DNA of 14,118 bases from Candidatus Neoanaerotignum tabaqchaliae. Lineage in GTDB: Bacteria > Bacillota > Clostridia > Lachnospirales > Anaerotignaceae. Positions 1 through 7,736 of this stretch are shown here, in pieces. The position numbers and the translations under genes were made by a program. How positions within the stretch are numbered: position 1 is the first letter of the stretch; the number at the start of each line of letters is the position of its first letter. The stretch covers positions 1 to 14,118 of the forward strand of contig CAJFUS010000066.1 in the NCBI GenBank assembly GCA_904420235.1, written 5' to 3'. The notes under the pieces are model-generated. The model saw only the letters and a program-made list of their open reading frames with translations, was not told the DNA's origin and searched no databases.

Positions 1-1569
1 GGTGAGGAGCAGCATTTTTCAGTATACATAGGTTCCGACAATTTTGAGTTTTCCGGAATGATGTTTATGATGCAGCCGGCCACAATATCTCAAACGGAAA
101 AAATAGCCGACCTGCGCGACGCCAAAGAAACCGTTGAAGACTCAGCCGATGCCATAAACGAAAGCCTTGATGTTATACTTAATACTCTCGACTCAATGCA
201 GTCAAGTTTCAGTCAAACATCAGAGGGACTTGCAGCTCTTAATGAAGCAAGAGAAACAATTCAAAATTCAAAGGGGCAAGTATATGACAACGCTGACACG
301 GCCATTGAGGATATGAAAGCCCTTGCCGACGCCCTTGAGCCATATAAAACAAATTTCGATTCCGCCGGAAAAGCCCTTGATGACATAAACAGCAATATAA
401 ACGGCTTAAACAACTCCATTCAGGCTTTTTCAGACACTCTTGCTGATTTAGGTCAAACTTCCCAGAACATTAAAAATGATTTGGACGCCATATCAAGCCT
501 TATAGATGAAATGGACACGGACAGCGAGCGCTGGAACAACGCCCTTGAGCGGCTGTCAAACAATGCCGACAAAATATCCGACGTATCGGAAGATATAAAA
601 GTATATCTTAAGGGCATAGAAAGCGCCGGAAACAATCTGGGCCAAAGCCTTGAGTATTTGTCATCAGACCCAAGCGTATCCTATATTTCGGACAGTCTTA
701 TGAATACCTTCTCGGAAGCCGGAGATATTAACTCCGGCGGTATATGGGCCGTACTTTACAGCATACAATATTTATCATCGGATTTAAGCGATTTAAGCAG
801 GAACGCCGGAAATTTGGCTGGTGTTTTGGCAAAGGACGAGGAGGACAAAAATGGCGGCATAGACATAGACTCTATTACGGAAAATATAAAAGAACTGTCA
901 GAGCTTTCCAAAAACGCCGTAAACAACATATCATCCCATAATGAAGACTATAAAGCCATTGTTGAGGACTCCCAAGATATTCTTCAGGCAATCTCGGACG
1001 CCTCAGAAAAGGCCGACATTTCAATTAAGGCCATAAACGACGCTACGGAAACGGCCAATAAGTATAAAAGCGACATTCAAAGTTTTATAGATAACTCTCA
1101 AGTCCTTGTTGAAAGGTCGAAAACTCAGCTTAATTCAATAAACGCCTTTTTAACAAGCCTTGAGGCCCTTATGAAAACCTCCGGCGAGCAGCTTAATACC
1201 GGAACAGAGGAATCCCTAAACGGCCTTATAGATATATTAACTCAGTCAATATCTGGGCTTTCCCAAACGGGAACAATAAAAAATGCCAAAGATACAATAA
1301 AAGATTTGGTCGATGACAAATGGGACGAATATACAGGTGAGGATAACAACGCTCTTAAAATAGACTCCTCTCTTTCTCCCGTATCATTTACGTCAGACAG
1401 CAATTCTCCAAACAGCGTTCAAATTATACTGCGCACAGAAGAAATAACTGTTGACGATGAGCCGGCATCTAATGTTAACGAGGACGCTGGAGCACCCGGC
1501 ACAATATTCACAAGAATAGGCGCTATAATAAAAAAGATAATAAGTGCGGTAACAAGTATTTTTAAATAG
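1..1569 (+). CDS. Large coiled-coil, probably exported protein (5'-truncated by window edge)
   Basis: The frame is open from base 1. The first in-frame ATG (58) has no ribosome binding site, so this is the C-terminal 522 residues of a longer protein, not a complete gene. The first ~20 residues look like the end of a beta-rich domain. Then comes about 400 residues of Ala/Ser/Asp/Asn/Leu-rich helix with heptad-like spacing, typical of long coiled coils. No cysteine, catalytic motif or obvious membrane segment is visible in this part. An acidic, Ser/Thr-rich linker follows, and the last ~20 residues form a short cationic amphipathic helix (alternating Ile/Val/Phe with Lys). From general knowledge, exported Clostridia proteins often end in such tails; surface or membrane association is my inference. 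It resembles the coiled-coil part of YhgE/Pip-like proteins, but the C-terminal transporter domain of that family is absent. Function unknown. Confidence 0.8.
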   Translation, partial: GEEQHFSVYIGSDNFEFSGMMFMMQPATISQTEKIADLRDAKETVEDSADAINESLDVILNTLDSMQSSFSQTSEGLAALNEARETIQNSKGQVYDNADTAIEDMKALADALEPYKTNFDSAGKALDDINSNINGLNNSIQAFSDTLADLGQTSQNIKNDLDAISSLIDEMDTDSERWNNALERLSNNADKISDVSEDIKVYLKGIESAGNNLGQSLEYLSSDPSVSYISDSLMNTFSEAGDINSGGIWAVLYSIQYLSSDLSDLSRNAGNLAGVLAKDEEDKNGGIDIDSITENIKELSELSKNAVNNISSHNEDYKAIVEDSQDILQAISDASEKADISIKAINDATETANKYKSDIQSFIDNSQVLVERSKTQLNSINAFLTSLEALMKTSGEQLNTGTEESLNGLIDILTQSISGLSQTGTIKNAKDTIKDLVDDKWDEYTGEDNNALKIDSSLSPVSFTSDSNSPNSVQIILRTEEITVDDEPASNVNEDAGAPGTIFTRIGAIIKKIISAVTSIFK

Positions 1570-1612
1570 GCTATTTATTAAAATGTGTACTGTTCGGCAA
1601 ATCTGCCACATA

Positions 1613-1641
1613 AAAAAGCCATGGAAAATCCATGGCTTTTT
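1613..1641. terminator. Bidirectional intrinsic terminator between convergent genes
   Basis: A perfect 13-bp inverted repeat (1613-1625 with 1629-1641) has a 3-nt loop. The stem starts with an A run and ends with a T run, so the RNA from either strand ends in a U tract. It lies between the stop of the plus-strand gene (1569) and the stop of trpZ on the minus strand (1643) and can serve both. Confidence 0.93.
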
Positions 1642-1642
1642 G

Positions 1643-2416
1643 TCAGTTTCCGCATTCTATGCTTATTTCGTTAAATATATCAAGTATATCGTCAACCTTT
1701 ATGTTTTTCTTTTCATTTCCAGCCTTATCAAGAACAATATTTCCCTTGTGCATCATTATAAGGCGGTTCCCATACTCAACGGCATATCTTAAATTGTGGG
1801 TTACCATTACCGTTGTAAGCTTTTTTTCTTTAACAACAGCATCTGTAAGCTCCATTATTATGTCGGCCGTTTTAGGGTCAAGGGCGGCCGTATGCTCGTC
1901 AAGTATCAAAAATTTTATAGGCGTCATTGTAGCCATTAAAAGGGACATTGCCTGTCTTTGACCTCCGGAAAGGGCTCCCACCTTAACATGAAGCTTATCC
2001 TCAAGGCCAAGATTAAGCCTGCTTAAAAGCTCTTTGTAATAGTCTATACGGCTTTTTTGTATTCCAAGTCTTAAGTTATAGCTTTTTCCCTTATTGTCGG
2101 CTATAGCCATATTTTCCAAAATTGTCATTGCCGGACACGTTCCCATTGACGGGTCCTGATATACTCTGCCTATATCATCGTACCTTTTAAATTCCTTTTT
2201 ATTTGTTATGTCTTGGCCGTTCATAACAATTCTTCCGCCGTCGGTGTCTATGCTTCCGCATATTATGTTAAGCATCGACGTTTTTCCGGAGCCGTTGCTG
2301 CCTACAACCGATACAAACTGTCCGTCGTCTATGGTGAGGTCAAAGCCGTCAAAAAGGCACATCTCATTTATGGTTCCTATGTTGTAATATTTATCAATAC
2401 CTTTAAGCTCAAGCAT
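1643..2416 (-). CDS. trpZ: ABC transporter ATP-binding protein, probable tryptophan importer TrpZ
   Basis: A complete 257-residue ABC ATPase, the energising subunit of the importer encoded with the two upstream genes. Walker A is GSNGSGKTS (39-47), the Q-loop Gln is 87, the signature LSGGQRQ is 149-155, Walker B ends at Asp173-Glu174, and the H-loop His is 207. After the catalytic Glu comes His-Thr-Ala-Ala-Leu-Asp instead of the usual Pro-Thr-Ser form; I regard this as normal for ATPases partnering BPD_transp_2-type permeases with PF04392-type binding proteins. The start codon lies inside the end of the permease gene (8-bp overlap), so the two are probably translationally coupled. It is the last gene of the T-box operon and ends at the 1613-1641 terminator. 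Substrate assignment rests on the TGG specifier upstream, not on the ATPase itself. Confidence 0.9.
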   Translation of the reverse strand: MLELKGIDKYYNIGTINEMCLFDGFDLTIDDGQFVSVVGSNGSGKTSMLNIICGSIDTDGGRIVMNGQDITNKKEFKRYDDIGRVYQDPSMGTCPAMTILENMAIADNKGKSYNLRLGIQKSRIDYYKELLSRLNLGLEDKLHVKVGALSGGQRQAMSLLMATMTPIKFLILDEHTAALDPKTADIIMELTDAVVKEKKLTTVMVTHNLRYAVEYGNRLIMMHKGNIVLDKAGNEKKNIKVDDILDIFNEISIECGN

Positions 2417-3296
2417 TTTTCTTCACCTTCTTCTTTCTGTCCATAGTTACTATAAGTATTATAAGGAAAAGCGCCGCCGTAACAAGCTTAAGGTCGGTAG
2501 AGCTCATTCCGCAGCCTATGGCAAAAGCCACACAGCCCTTATAAACAACCGAGCCTATTATTACGGCTGTTGTGGCCTTCATAAGCGTAAGATTTTTAAA
2601 CACATTAGTTCCTATTATTACGCTGGCAAGACCTATAACAACCGTTCCCGTTCCCATTGACGCGTCAAAGAACCTTTGCTGCTGGCACATTATGGAACCG
2701 GAAAGAGCTATAAGACCATTGGCTATGGCAAGGCCGGTTATTTTAACAATACCTATATCCTTGGCAAGGCTTGTAACAAGAGTTTCATTATCCCCAACCG
2801 CCCTTAAAAGAAAACCGCTTTTTGTTTTAAGATAAGCGTCAAGAAGTATTTTTGCTATAACCGTAAGTATAAATGCTATAATAACCGTTTGATATGATGC
2901 AAGGCTCTCCGGCATTATTCCGCTTAAAAATCCGTTGTCAAAAACAGTTTCCTGAGAAAAAAGCGGCACATTGGCTTTTCCGGCTATTCTAAGATTGATA
3001 CTGTAAAGGGCCGTCATCATTATAATTCCTGAAAGCAAGTCCCTTACCTTAAATTTAACATGTATTATGCCCGTAAGAGCTCCTATAAACATACCAAATA
3101 TAAACGACACTATAAGGGTAAGATATGGGTTGAATCCCGACGTTATCATAACAGCCGTAAGAGCCGCTCCCGCCGGAAAGCTTCCGTCTGTTGTAAGGTC
3201 CGGAAAATCAAGTATTTTATATGTTATATATACTCCCAGAGCCATAATTCCATATATAAAGCCCTGTTCAAGCACTCCTATAATTATGCCGCCCAT
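2409..3296 (-). CDS. trpY: ABC transporter permease (BPD_transp_2 type), probable TrpY
   Basis: A 295-residue, very hydrophobic protein with about eight or nine membrane segments, Gly/Ala-rich like the branched-chain amino acid and ribose type permeases (BPD_transp_2). An early motif around residue 30, LDFPDLTTDGSF, is characteristic of permeases paired with PF04392 binding proteins. The C-terminus is a short Lys-rich cytoplasmic tail. The start at 3296 has GGAGGG upstream at about 8 nt. It lies 22 bp after trpX and overlaps trpZ by 8 bp, so the three form one operon. It would form the membrane channel for the substrate delivered by TrpX. Family assignment is firm; tryptophan as substrate is inferred from the T-box leader. 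Confidence 0.88.
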   Translation of the reverse strand: MGGIIIGVLEQGFIYGIMALGVYITYKILDFPDLTTDGSFPAGAALTAVMITSGFNPYLTLIVSFIFGMFIGALTGIIHVKFKVRDLLSGIIMMTALYSINLRIAGKANVPLFSQETVFDNGFLSGIMPESLASYQTVIIAFILTVIAKILLDAYLKTKSGFLLRAVGDNETLVTSLAKDIGIVKITGLAIANGLIALSGSIMCQQQRFFDASMGTGTVVIGLASVIIGTNVFKNLTLMKATTAVIIGSVVYKGCVAFAIGCGMSSTDLKLVTAALFLIILIVTMDRKKKVKKNA

Positions 3297-3318
3297 ATCT
3301 TATTCCCTCCAAAAATAT

Positions 3319-4398
3319 TTACTGCTCGGCTATTGTGTCAAATGTCTCAACAGCGTTTGATATATACTCCTCATCAAGAGTTATGCCTAATTTCTCGGCA
3401 ACTGCCGTATTTACATAAAGTCCGCATTCGGTTATTGTCTCAAAATTCATTTCGGAAGCCTCGGCTTCGCCTTTAAGCACTTTTGCGGCCATTCTTCCGG
3501 TCTGTTCTCCAAGGCTTACAAAATCAAGACCCTCAGCGGCAAGACAGCCGTTTTTAACCTGCTCTATTTCAGAACCAAACACAGGTATTCCGGCTTCAGT
3601 GGCCTTTGAAACCTCTGTTGCAAGGCCCTGAACAACTGTGTTGTCCGTAAGGTTTGTAATGCAGTCTACCTTTGTAACTATGTTATCCATGGCAAGAGGA
3701 ATATCTGCTGTTGTGTTTATGCCTATTGTTTCCAGCTCAAAACCATAATCTCCAACAAGGGCCTCGTAATCGGCTATGGCAGACTCGGAATTAGGCTCGC
3801 TTGTAGTATAAAGTATGCCTATGGTTTTAGCATCAGGAAGCATTTCTCTTATCATCTGAAGCTGTGCCTCAACGGGAAGCTTATCGCTTGTTCCAGTAAC
3901 GTTTCCAACAGGTGTTCCGTCCTCATTGGCAAGTCCGGCCACAACAGGGTCCGTAAGAGCTGTGTATATTACCGGTATATCTGTTTTAAGAGCGGCGTTA
4001 TAAGCGCTTGTGGCCGATACTGTTGCTATGGCGCAAATCATATCAACGCCGTTTGACACAAAATTTGAGGCTATTTGTCCGGCCGTTCCCGTATCAGCCT
4101 GAGCGTTTTCATATATAATTTCAAGATTTTCGCCTTCAACAAATCCCTCTGATTCAAGACCTTTTAAAAATCCTTCACGGCAGTTATCAAGAGAACCATG
4201 CTCGGCAAACTGTGAAATTCCTATTGTATAAACTTTTCCGTCGTCAGTTTCCGAGGCTTCCGCTGATGTTTGACCGCTTGACGAAGCCGTCGAGGACTCT
4301 GAAGAAGCATTGCTTGATGATGAGGCTCCCGAAGAGCAGCCCATTGCCGTAACAGCCAAAACAGTCGCAAATATCAAAGACGCTATTTTCTTTTTCAT
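3319..4398 (-). CDS. trpX: ABC transporter substrate-binding lipoprotein (PF04392 type), probable TrpX
   Basis: A 359-residue lipoprotein. A Lys-rich N-terminus and hydrophobic stretch lead to the lipobox Ala-Met-Gly-Cys with acylated Cys21. A Ser/Ala-rich flexible linker (about 22-52) follows, then a two-lobed binding domain starting at YTIGISQFAEHGSLD. The middle shows the family's characteristic ALTDPVVAGL and GNVTGTSD segments near the lobe interface. It would capture substrate outside the membrane and deliver it to TrpY/TrpZ. The start at 4398 has AAGGAG about 8 nt upstream. The gene is directly preceded by a T-box leader with a TGG specifier. Transporters of this family under tryptophan T-boxes are known as TrpXYZ in Firmicutes (established knowledge). 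The exact ligand is not provable from sequence; related proteins may bind other aromatic amino acids. Confidence 0.88.
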   Translation of the reverse strand: MKKKIASLIFATVLAVTAMGCSSGASSSSNASSESSTASSSGQTSAEASETDDGKVYTIGISQFAEHGSLDNCREGFLKGLESEGFVEGENLEIIYENAQADTGTAGQIASNFVSNGVDMICAIATVSATSAYNAALKTDIPVIYTALTDPVVAGLANEDGTPVGNVTGTSDKLPVEAQLQMIREMLPDAKTIGILYTTSEPNSESAIADYEALVGDYGFELETIGINTTADIPLAMDNIVTKVDCITNLTDNTVVQGLATEVSKATEAGIPVFGSEIEQVKNGCLAAEGLDFVSLGEQTGRMAAKVLKGEAEASEMNFETITECGLYVNTAVAEKLGITLDEEYISNAVETFDTIAEQ

Positions 4399-4428
4399 TA
4401 TTATCCACTCCTTGTTGTTTTTAAATAC

Positions 4429-4463
4429 AAAAAACCGCCTCAGGCTTATCGCTTGAGACGGTT
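4429..4463 (-). terminator. T-box intrinsic terminator upstream of trpX
   Basis: A 13-position stem pairs 4463-4451 with 4445-4433 (one G-U and one mismatch) around a 5-nt loop, followed by a run of U (4434-4429). It lies just after the T-box sequence and about 30 nt before the trpX start. This is the OFF structure of the leader. Confidence 0.9.
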
Positions 4464-4702
4464 ATAATAAACATTATAATCGCGGTACCACTCAACTTGC
4501 CCTTTCGGGCCGCTTTAATGTACAATCATACATTTCCCTTTGATAACGGGTAGGAAACACCCGTCGGACACTACTAAGAAAAATCCTTTCGTCCCGCCCT
4601 CAAAAGTCCATTCAACTTATGGAAAATACCGCCATTCCACCGCCAACGGCTCTCTTTAAAATTCCTTAATAAGTCTACTCTTCTTCGTCAATGGTTTTAA
4701 CA
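4429..4702 (-). promoter_or_regulatory. T-box leader, tryptophan specifier (TGG), controlling trpXYZ
   Basis: Read on the minus strand. The hallmark T-box sequence TGAGTGGTACCGCG lies at 4494-4481. Stem I begins with AAGAG (4682-4678) pairing with CTTTT (4606-4602). The specifier loop has GTAG on its 5' side and GAA-TGG-AC on its 3' side, so the specifier is TGG at 4610-4608 (Trp). The distal AG-bulge motif AGAGAG is near 4655-4649. An antiterminator/terminator pair follows, then trpX. Uncharged tRNA-Trp should bind and favour read-through, raising importer expression when tryptophan is short. The bulge reads TGGT, which pairs best with an A discriminator; bacterial tRNA-Trp often has G, so this contact may be a wobble. 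An ATG (Met) reading would break the GAA-codon-A spacing and is less likely. Confidence 0.93.
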
Positions 4703-4708
4703 ATGCTC

Positions 4709-4737
4709 ATTCTATCATCACAAAAAACAAATGTCAA
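4709..4737 (-). promoter_or_regulatory. Sigma-A-type promoter for the T-box-trpXYZ operon
   Basis: TTGACA (4737-4732), a 17-bp spacer, then TAGAAT (4714-4709). The predicted start of transcription is near 4702, just before Stem I of the T-box. Confidence 0.88.
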
Positions 4738-4797
4738 TAGTTTTTTATGTACTAATTCAAACAAAAATTATTTATTAAAATTAACACCAAATATTAC

Positions 4798-5559
4798 TTA
4801 AGAATTATAATATTTGCCCAAAAACTCTCTTGTACGCTCATTATCCGAGTTAAACAATTTATCAGGCGTTGTTTCCTCAACAATAACGCCCTTTTCCATA
4901 AATATAATTCTGTTTGAAACTTCCTTTGCAAATGTCATCTCATGGGTAACTATAACCATTGTCATATGCTCTTTTGCCAAATCGCGTATTACCTTAAGTA
5001 TCTCAAGAGTAAGCTCCGGGTCGAGGGCACTTGTCGGCTCGTCAAAAAACAATATTTTAGGCTTCATGCAAAGAGCTCTCGCTATTGACACCCTCTGCTG
5101 CTGGCCGCCCGAAAGCTGACATGGGTAATAGTTTTCCTTATCCGAAAGTCCCATTTTTTTAAGAAGTGCTCTTGATGTTTCAAGCACCTCCGCTTTATCC
5201 CTTTTCTGCACATGAATAGGCGCGTCCATTATATTTTTAAGTACGGAATAATGCGGAAAAAGATTGAAATTTTGAAAAACAAGGCCAAAATTTGAGTTTA
5301 TTTTTTTTGCCTTTTCTCCTTTAGCATAAACAACGTTTCCGCCGTCAGATGTAAAAGCCGCTTTTTCTCCAAGGTATATAATTTCTCCCGAATCTATTGT
5401 CTCAAGCATTGTAGCGCATCTCAAAATTGTGGATTTCCCTGAGCCAGAGGGGCCTATAATGGACAATATCTCGCCTTCAGAAACAGACAGAGAAATATCT
5501 TTTATTACATCAAGGCTGCCAAAACTTTTGCGTATATGGTTCATCTCAAGAATTTTCAA
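4798..5559 (-). CDS. Polar amino acid ABC transporter ATP-binding protein (GlnQ/HisP type)
   Basis: A 253-residue ABC ATPase of the polar amino acid uptake family. Walker A GPSGSGKST is at 36-44, the Q-loop Gln is 96, the signature LSGGQQQR is 149-156, Walker B ends at Asp173-Glu174 followed by PTSALDP, and the H-loop reads VTHEM. Residues ~65-90 carry an insert between Walker A and the Q-loop, seen in several GlnQ-like proteins. It starts 11 bp after the permease stop and is the last gene of a lipoprotein-permease-ATPase operon. No clear terminator follows; only about 60 bp separate its stop from the T-box promoter, so some transcripts may run into the T-box leader. The specific amino acid is not evident. 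Confidence 0.93.
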   Translation of the reverse strand: MKILEMNHIRKSFGSLDVIKDISLSVSEGEILSIIGPSGSGKSTILRCATMLETIDSGEIIYLGEKAAFTSDGGNVVYAKGEKAKKINSNFGLVFQNFNLFPHYSVLKNIMDAPIHVQKRDKAEVLETSRALLKKMGLSDKENYYPCQLSGGQQQRVSIARALCMKPKILFFDEPTSALDPELTLEILKVIRDLAKEHMTMVIVTHEMTFAKEVSNRIIFMEKGVIVEETTPDKLFNSDNERTREFLGKYYNS

Positions 5560-5570
5560 TTAAAAGCCCC

Positions 5571-6218
5571 CTATCTGTAATAACTCATTTTTTTCTCTAT
5601 AAACTCCATAAAAGCGGCAACTATATAGTTAAACACATAATAGAATATGCCGGCAACTATAAACGGAGTAAACACTGATTCTCTTGCCACAATCTGCTTG
5701 GCTATTGTGAACATTTCCATATAAGCCAAAGAGAAGGCCAATGACGTGTCTTTTACAAGGGTTATAACCTCGTTTGTAATAGACGGCAGTATGCGTTTTA
5801 TAACCTGAGGGAAAATTATTTTTATAAATGTCTGACTTTTACTATAGCCAAGCATTTGTGCTGCCTCATACTGACCAACGGGCATTGACTCTATTCCAGA
5901 ACGGAAAATCTCGGCAAAATATGCGGCATAGTTTATGGCAAAGCCTATTATTATAGCCGGAAAACGGAATGACTTTATGTTCATGCCAAAAAGGTAGTAT
6001 GGGCCATAGTACACCACCATAAGCTGAAGCATAAGCGGGGTACCCCTCATTACCGATATGTAAAACTTTACTATATTTTTTATTACGGGGTTTTTAGACA
6101 TTCTTCCAAAAGACACAAAAAGGCCCAGCGGCAAAGAAAGCGCCACTGTCCAAAAGAAAATGCCCATTGATTTCAGCATTCCGGAAGATAGCTGTTCCAA
6201 CATAACCGAAAAACTCAT
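5571..6218 (-). CDS. Polar amino acid ABC transporter permease (HisM/GlnP type)
   Basis: A 215-residue membrane protein of usual family length, with about five membrane segments. The motif SVMRGTPLMLQL (about 55-66) and the cytoplasmic EAA loop beginning QYEAAQMLGYS, which contacts the ATPase, are both clear. It forms the channel of the importer with the adjacent ATPase and binding lipoprotein. The start at 6218 is preceded by AAAGGA at about 10 nt, a little long but the best choice; an internal Met at residue 6 is the alternative. A terminator-like hairpin lies between this gene and the upstream lipoprotein gene, so it is probably expressed at a lower level than the lipoprotein. Confidence 0.92.
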   Translation of the reverse strand: MSFSVMLEQLSSGMLKSMGIFFWTVALSLPLGLFVSFGRMSKNPVIKNIVKFYISVMRGTPLMLQLMVVYYGPYYLFGMNIKSFRFPAIIIGFAINYAAYFAEIFRSGIESMPVGQYEAAQMLGYSKSQTFIKIIFPQVIKRILPSITNEVITLVKDTSLAFSLAYMEMFTIAKQIVARESVFTPFIVAGIFYYVFNYIVAAFMEFIEKKMSYYR

Positions 6219-6243
6219 CAGTCAGCCGTCCTTTCAAATTTTC

Positions 6244-6273
6244 AAAAAAACATGCCGCGCATAAAAGCGCGGC
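6244..6273 (-). terminator. Intercistronic terminator/attenuator after the binding-protein gene
   Basis: A perfect GC-rich 7-bp stem (6273-6267 with 6260-6254) with a 6-nt loop is followed after 3 nt by seven U (6250-6244). It lies 15 bp past the lipoprotein stop and before the permease start. It probably terminates part of the transcripts or protects the 3' end of the lipoprotein message, giving excess binding protein over membrane components. Confidence 0.82.
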
Positions 6274-6288
6274 TAAAATGCGTGTTAA

Positions 6289-7164
6289 TTATTCGGCTTC
6301 CAATGAAACCAGGTCTGAAATATCATACTTTTCTGCAAGCTCCGCCACTGTGCCGTTGTTTGTAAGCTCAACAAGGTCTTCGTTTACAATGTCTCTAAGC
6401 TCCTCGTTGCCTTTTTTAAAGCCTATGGCATATTGCTCAGAGTTAAGGTGCTCGTCAAGAATTTTAAAGCCCTCTCCTCTTGTTTTAAGCTGGTAGTTGG
6501 CAACTCCTATATCCATAGCCACAGCGTCTACTGAACCGGCCTGAAGCTCAACAAAAGCGCTGTTATAATCGGCAAATTCCTGAAGGGCACCGAATGTATC
6601 AGCAAGAGCCTTCTGGCCTTCCTCATCCTGAAGGAGTGTAAGAGCCGCCGAAGCCGCCTGAACGCCTACTGTTTTTCCGGCAAGGTCCTCAAGAGTATTA
6701 ATTCCCGAATCCTCTGAAACTACTATAACTTGACTGTTGTCAACATATGGCATAGACCATGTATAATCGTCCTCGCGGCCGTTCATTGTAAAGCCGTTCC
6801 ATATACAGTCAATAGAACCGGAATTAAGCTCCATATCCTTAGAATCCCAGTTGATAGGAGTTTTAACAAGCTCCCAGCCCTCCATGTCGCACACAGCTTG
6901 GGCAAGTTCAAGGTCAAAACCTGTATATTCTCCATTATCATCCATATATCCATATGGCGGATACTCCGCGTCAAATCCAACAGTAAAAGTTGTTCTTTCA
7001 GATGTTTCCTCTGCTGATGAGGCAGACTCACTGCTTGAAGAAGTTGCTGCTGAAGAGCTGGCAGCCGAAGATGTGGTCTCTGAGGAAGATGTGTTTCCAG
7101 ATGAACATGCGCTTACTCCAAAGGCAAGGCATATAGCAGTTAATATAGCCGCATATTTTTTCAT
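6289..7164 (-). CDS. Amino acid ABC transporter substrate-binding lipoprotein (family 3)
   Basis: A 291-residue lipoprotein with lipobox Val-Ser-Ala-Cys and acylated Cys20, a Ser/Thr/Glu-rich linker (about 21-57), and a family 3 solute-binding domain starting TFTVGFDAEYPPYGY. The GFDLELAQAV motif and an Arg in the FTMNGRED segment, at the position that usually holds the ligand carboxylate, are present. It captures a polar amino acid outside the membrane for the downstream permease and ATPase. The start at 7164 has AGGGGG about 9 nt upstream and a good promoter (7262-7234). The GRED/DDYTW segment suggests a broad amino acid or cystine-like group, but I cannot name the ligand. Confidence 0.93.
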   Translation of the reverse strand: MKKYAAILTAICLAFGVSACSSGNTSSSETTSSAASSSAATSSSSESASSAEETSERTTFTVGFDAEYPPYGYMDDNGEYTGFDLELAQAVCDMEGWELVKTPINWDSKDMELNSGSIDCIWNGFTMNGREDDYTWSMPYVDNSQVIVVSEDSGINTLEDLAGKTVGVQAASAALTLLQDEEGQKALADTFGALQEFADYNSAFVELQAGSVDAVAMDIGVANYQLKTRGEGFKILDEHLNSEQYAIGFKKGNEELRDIVNEDLVELTNNGTVAELAEKYDISDLVSLEAE

Positions 7165-7207
7165 AAATTATAACCCCCTGAAAATTAATTGCTTTTTTGT
7201 TATATCA

Positions 7208-7228
7208 CTGTGCCTAACTAAAGCACAG
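7208..7228 (-). other. Stem-loop at the 5' end of the amino acid importer mRNA
   Basis: A 6-bp inverted repeat (7228-7223 with 7213-7208) with a 9-nt loop starts at about +1 of the predicted transcript. It may protect the 5' end of the mRNA, or as DNA may be an operator overlapping the start site. There is no U tract, so it is not a terminator. Confidence 0.5.
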
Positions 7229-7233
7229 AGTAA

Positions 7234-7262
7234 ATAATACCATAAACACCAAATCAAGTCAA
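7234..7262 (-). promoter_or_regulatory. Sigma-A-type promoter for the amino acid importer operon
   Basis: TTGACT (7262-7257), a 17-bp spacer, then TATTAT (7239-7234). It lies about 70 bp upstream of the lipoprotein start on the same strand, with transcription predicted from near 7227. Confidence 0.82.
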
Positions 7263-7697
7263 GCTTTACAAAAATGCATTTATCAATCATAAAATAAAAG
7301 CCATTTACGATAAATTTATTTTTTTATTGTTTTCTTTAATTTTCGGGAAAACATATAAATCAAAATTAAGGAAAAATCAACACATAAATTTTCAATTTAA
7401 AATGCTAATATACGGTTAGTTAAACAAACATTTTTAACTGTTTTTTGACACTATCAAAGCAAAATTAATTGTTAAAATAATCTAAAACATCGTAAAAGCA
7501 GCCTTTTTTCCGCTTTGGCCAACAATCTTTAAATTTGCGGTAGCCAATAGCAGAAAAATAAATCAAAATTTTTTCAAATTTAAGTGAACTGTCCAATATT
7601 CCATGTTCTTCACATTATTGAATAATTATATCAGGTATCACTGAATTACAGAGCAATATTTTTTATAATATTTTAGTATGTTATCTTTTCCACATAT
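7263..7697. other. AT-rich intergenic region, no gene recognised
   Basis: About 435 bp between the importer promoter and the fchA terminator. No reading frame with a credible ribosome binding site and no stable GC-rich fold was seen. A TTGACA (7445-7450, plus strand) has no -10 at workable spacing. A 19-bp stretch at 7419-7437 is nearly repeated upstream of the XRE gene at 13331-13349. Confidence 0.6.
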
Positions 7698-7722
7698 AAA
7701 AAGAGCCGGTTAAAACCGGCTC
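7698..7722 (-). terminator. Intrinsic terminator of the one-carbon cluster, after fchA
   Basis: A 9-bp perfect stem (7722-7714 with 7711-7703), in practice 7 bp with a 6-nt loop, is followed by five U (7702-7698). It lies 15 bp past the fchA stop and closes the cluster. Confidence 0.92.
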
Positions 7723-7736
7723 CAAAAAATCAAATA

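Noticed and set aside
4606..4613. Methionine (ATG) as the T-box specifier
   Set aside because: It would match an A discriminator, but it breaks the usual GAA-codon-A spacing and puts G after the codon. TGG fits exactly and suits the transporter family.
7445..7490. Plus-strand promoter starting with TTGACA at 7445
   Set aside because: No -10 element lies at 16-18 bp; the nearest TAAAAT is 22 bp away, and there is no plus-strand gene downstream.
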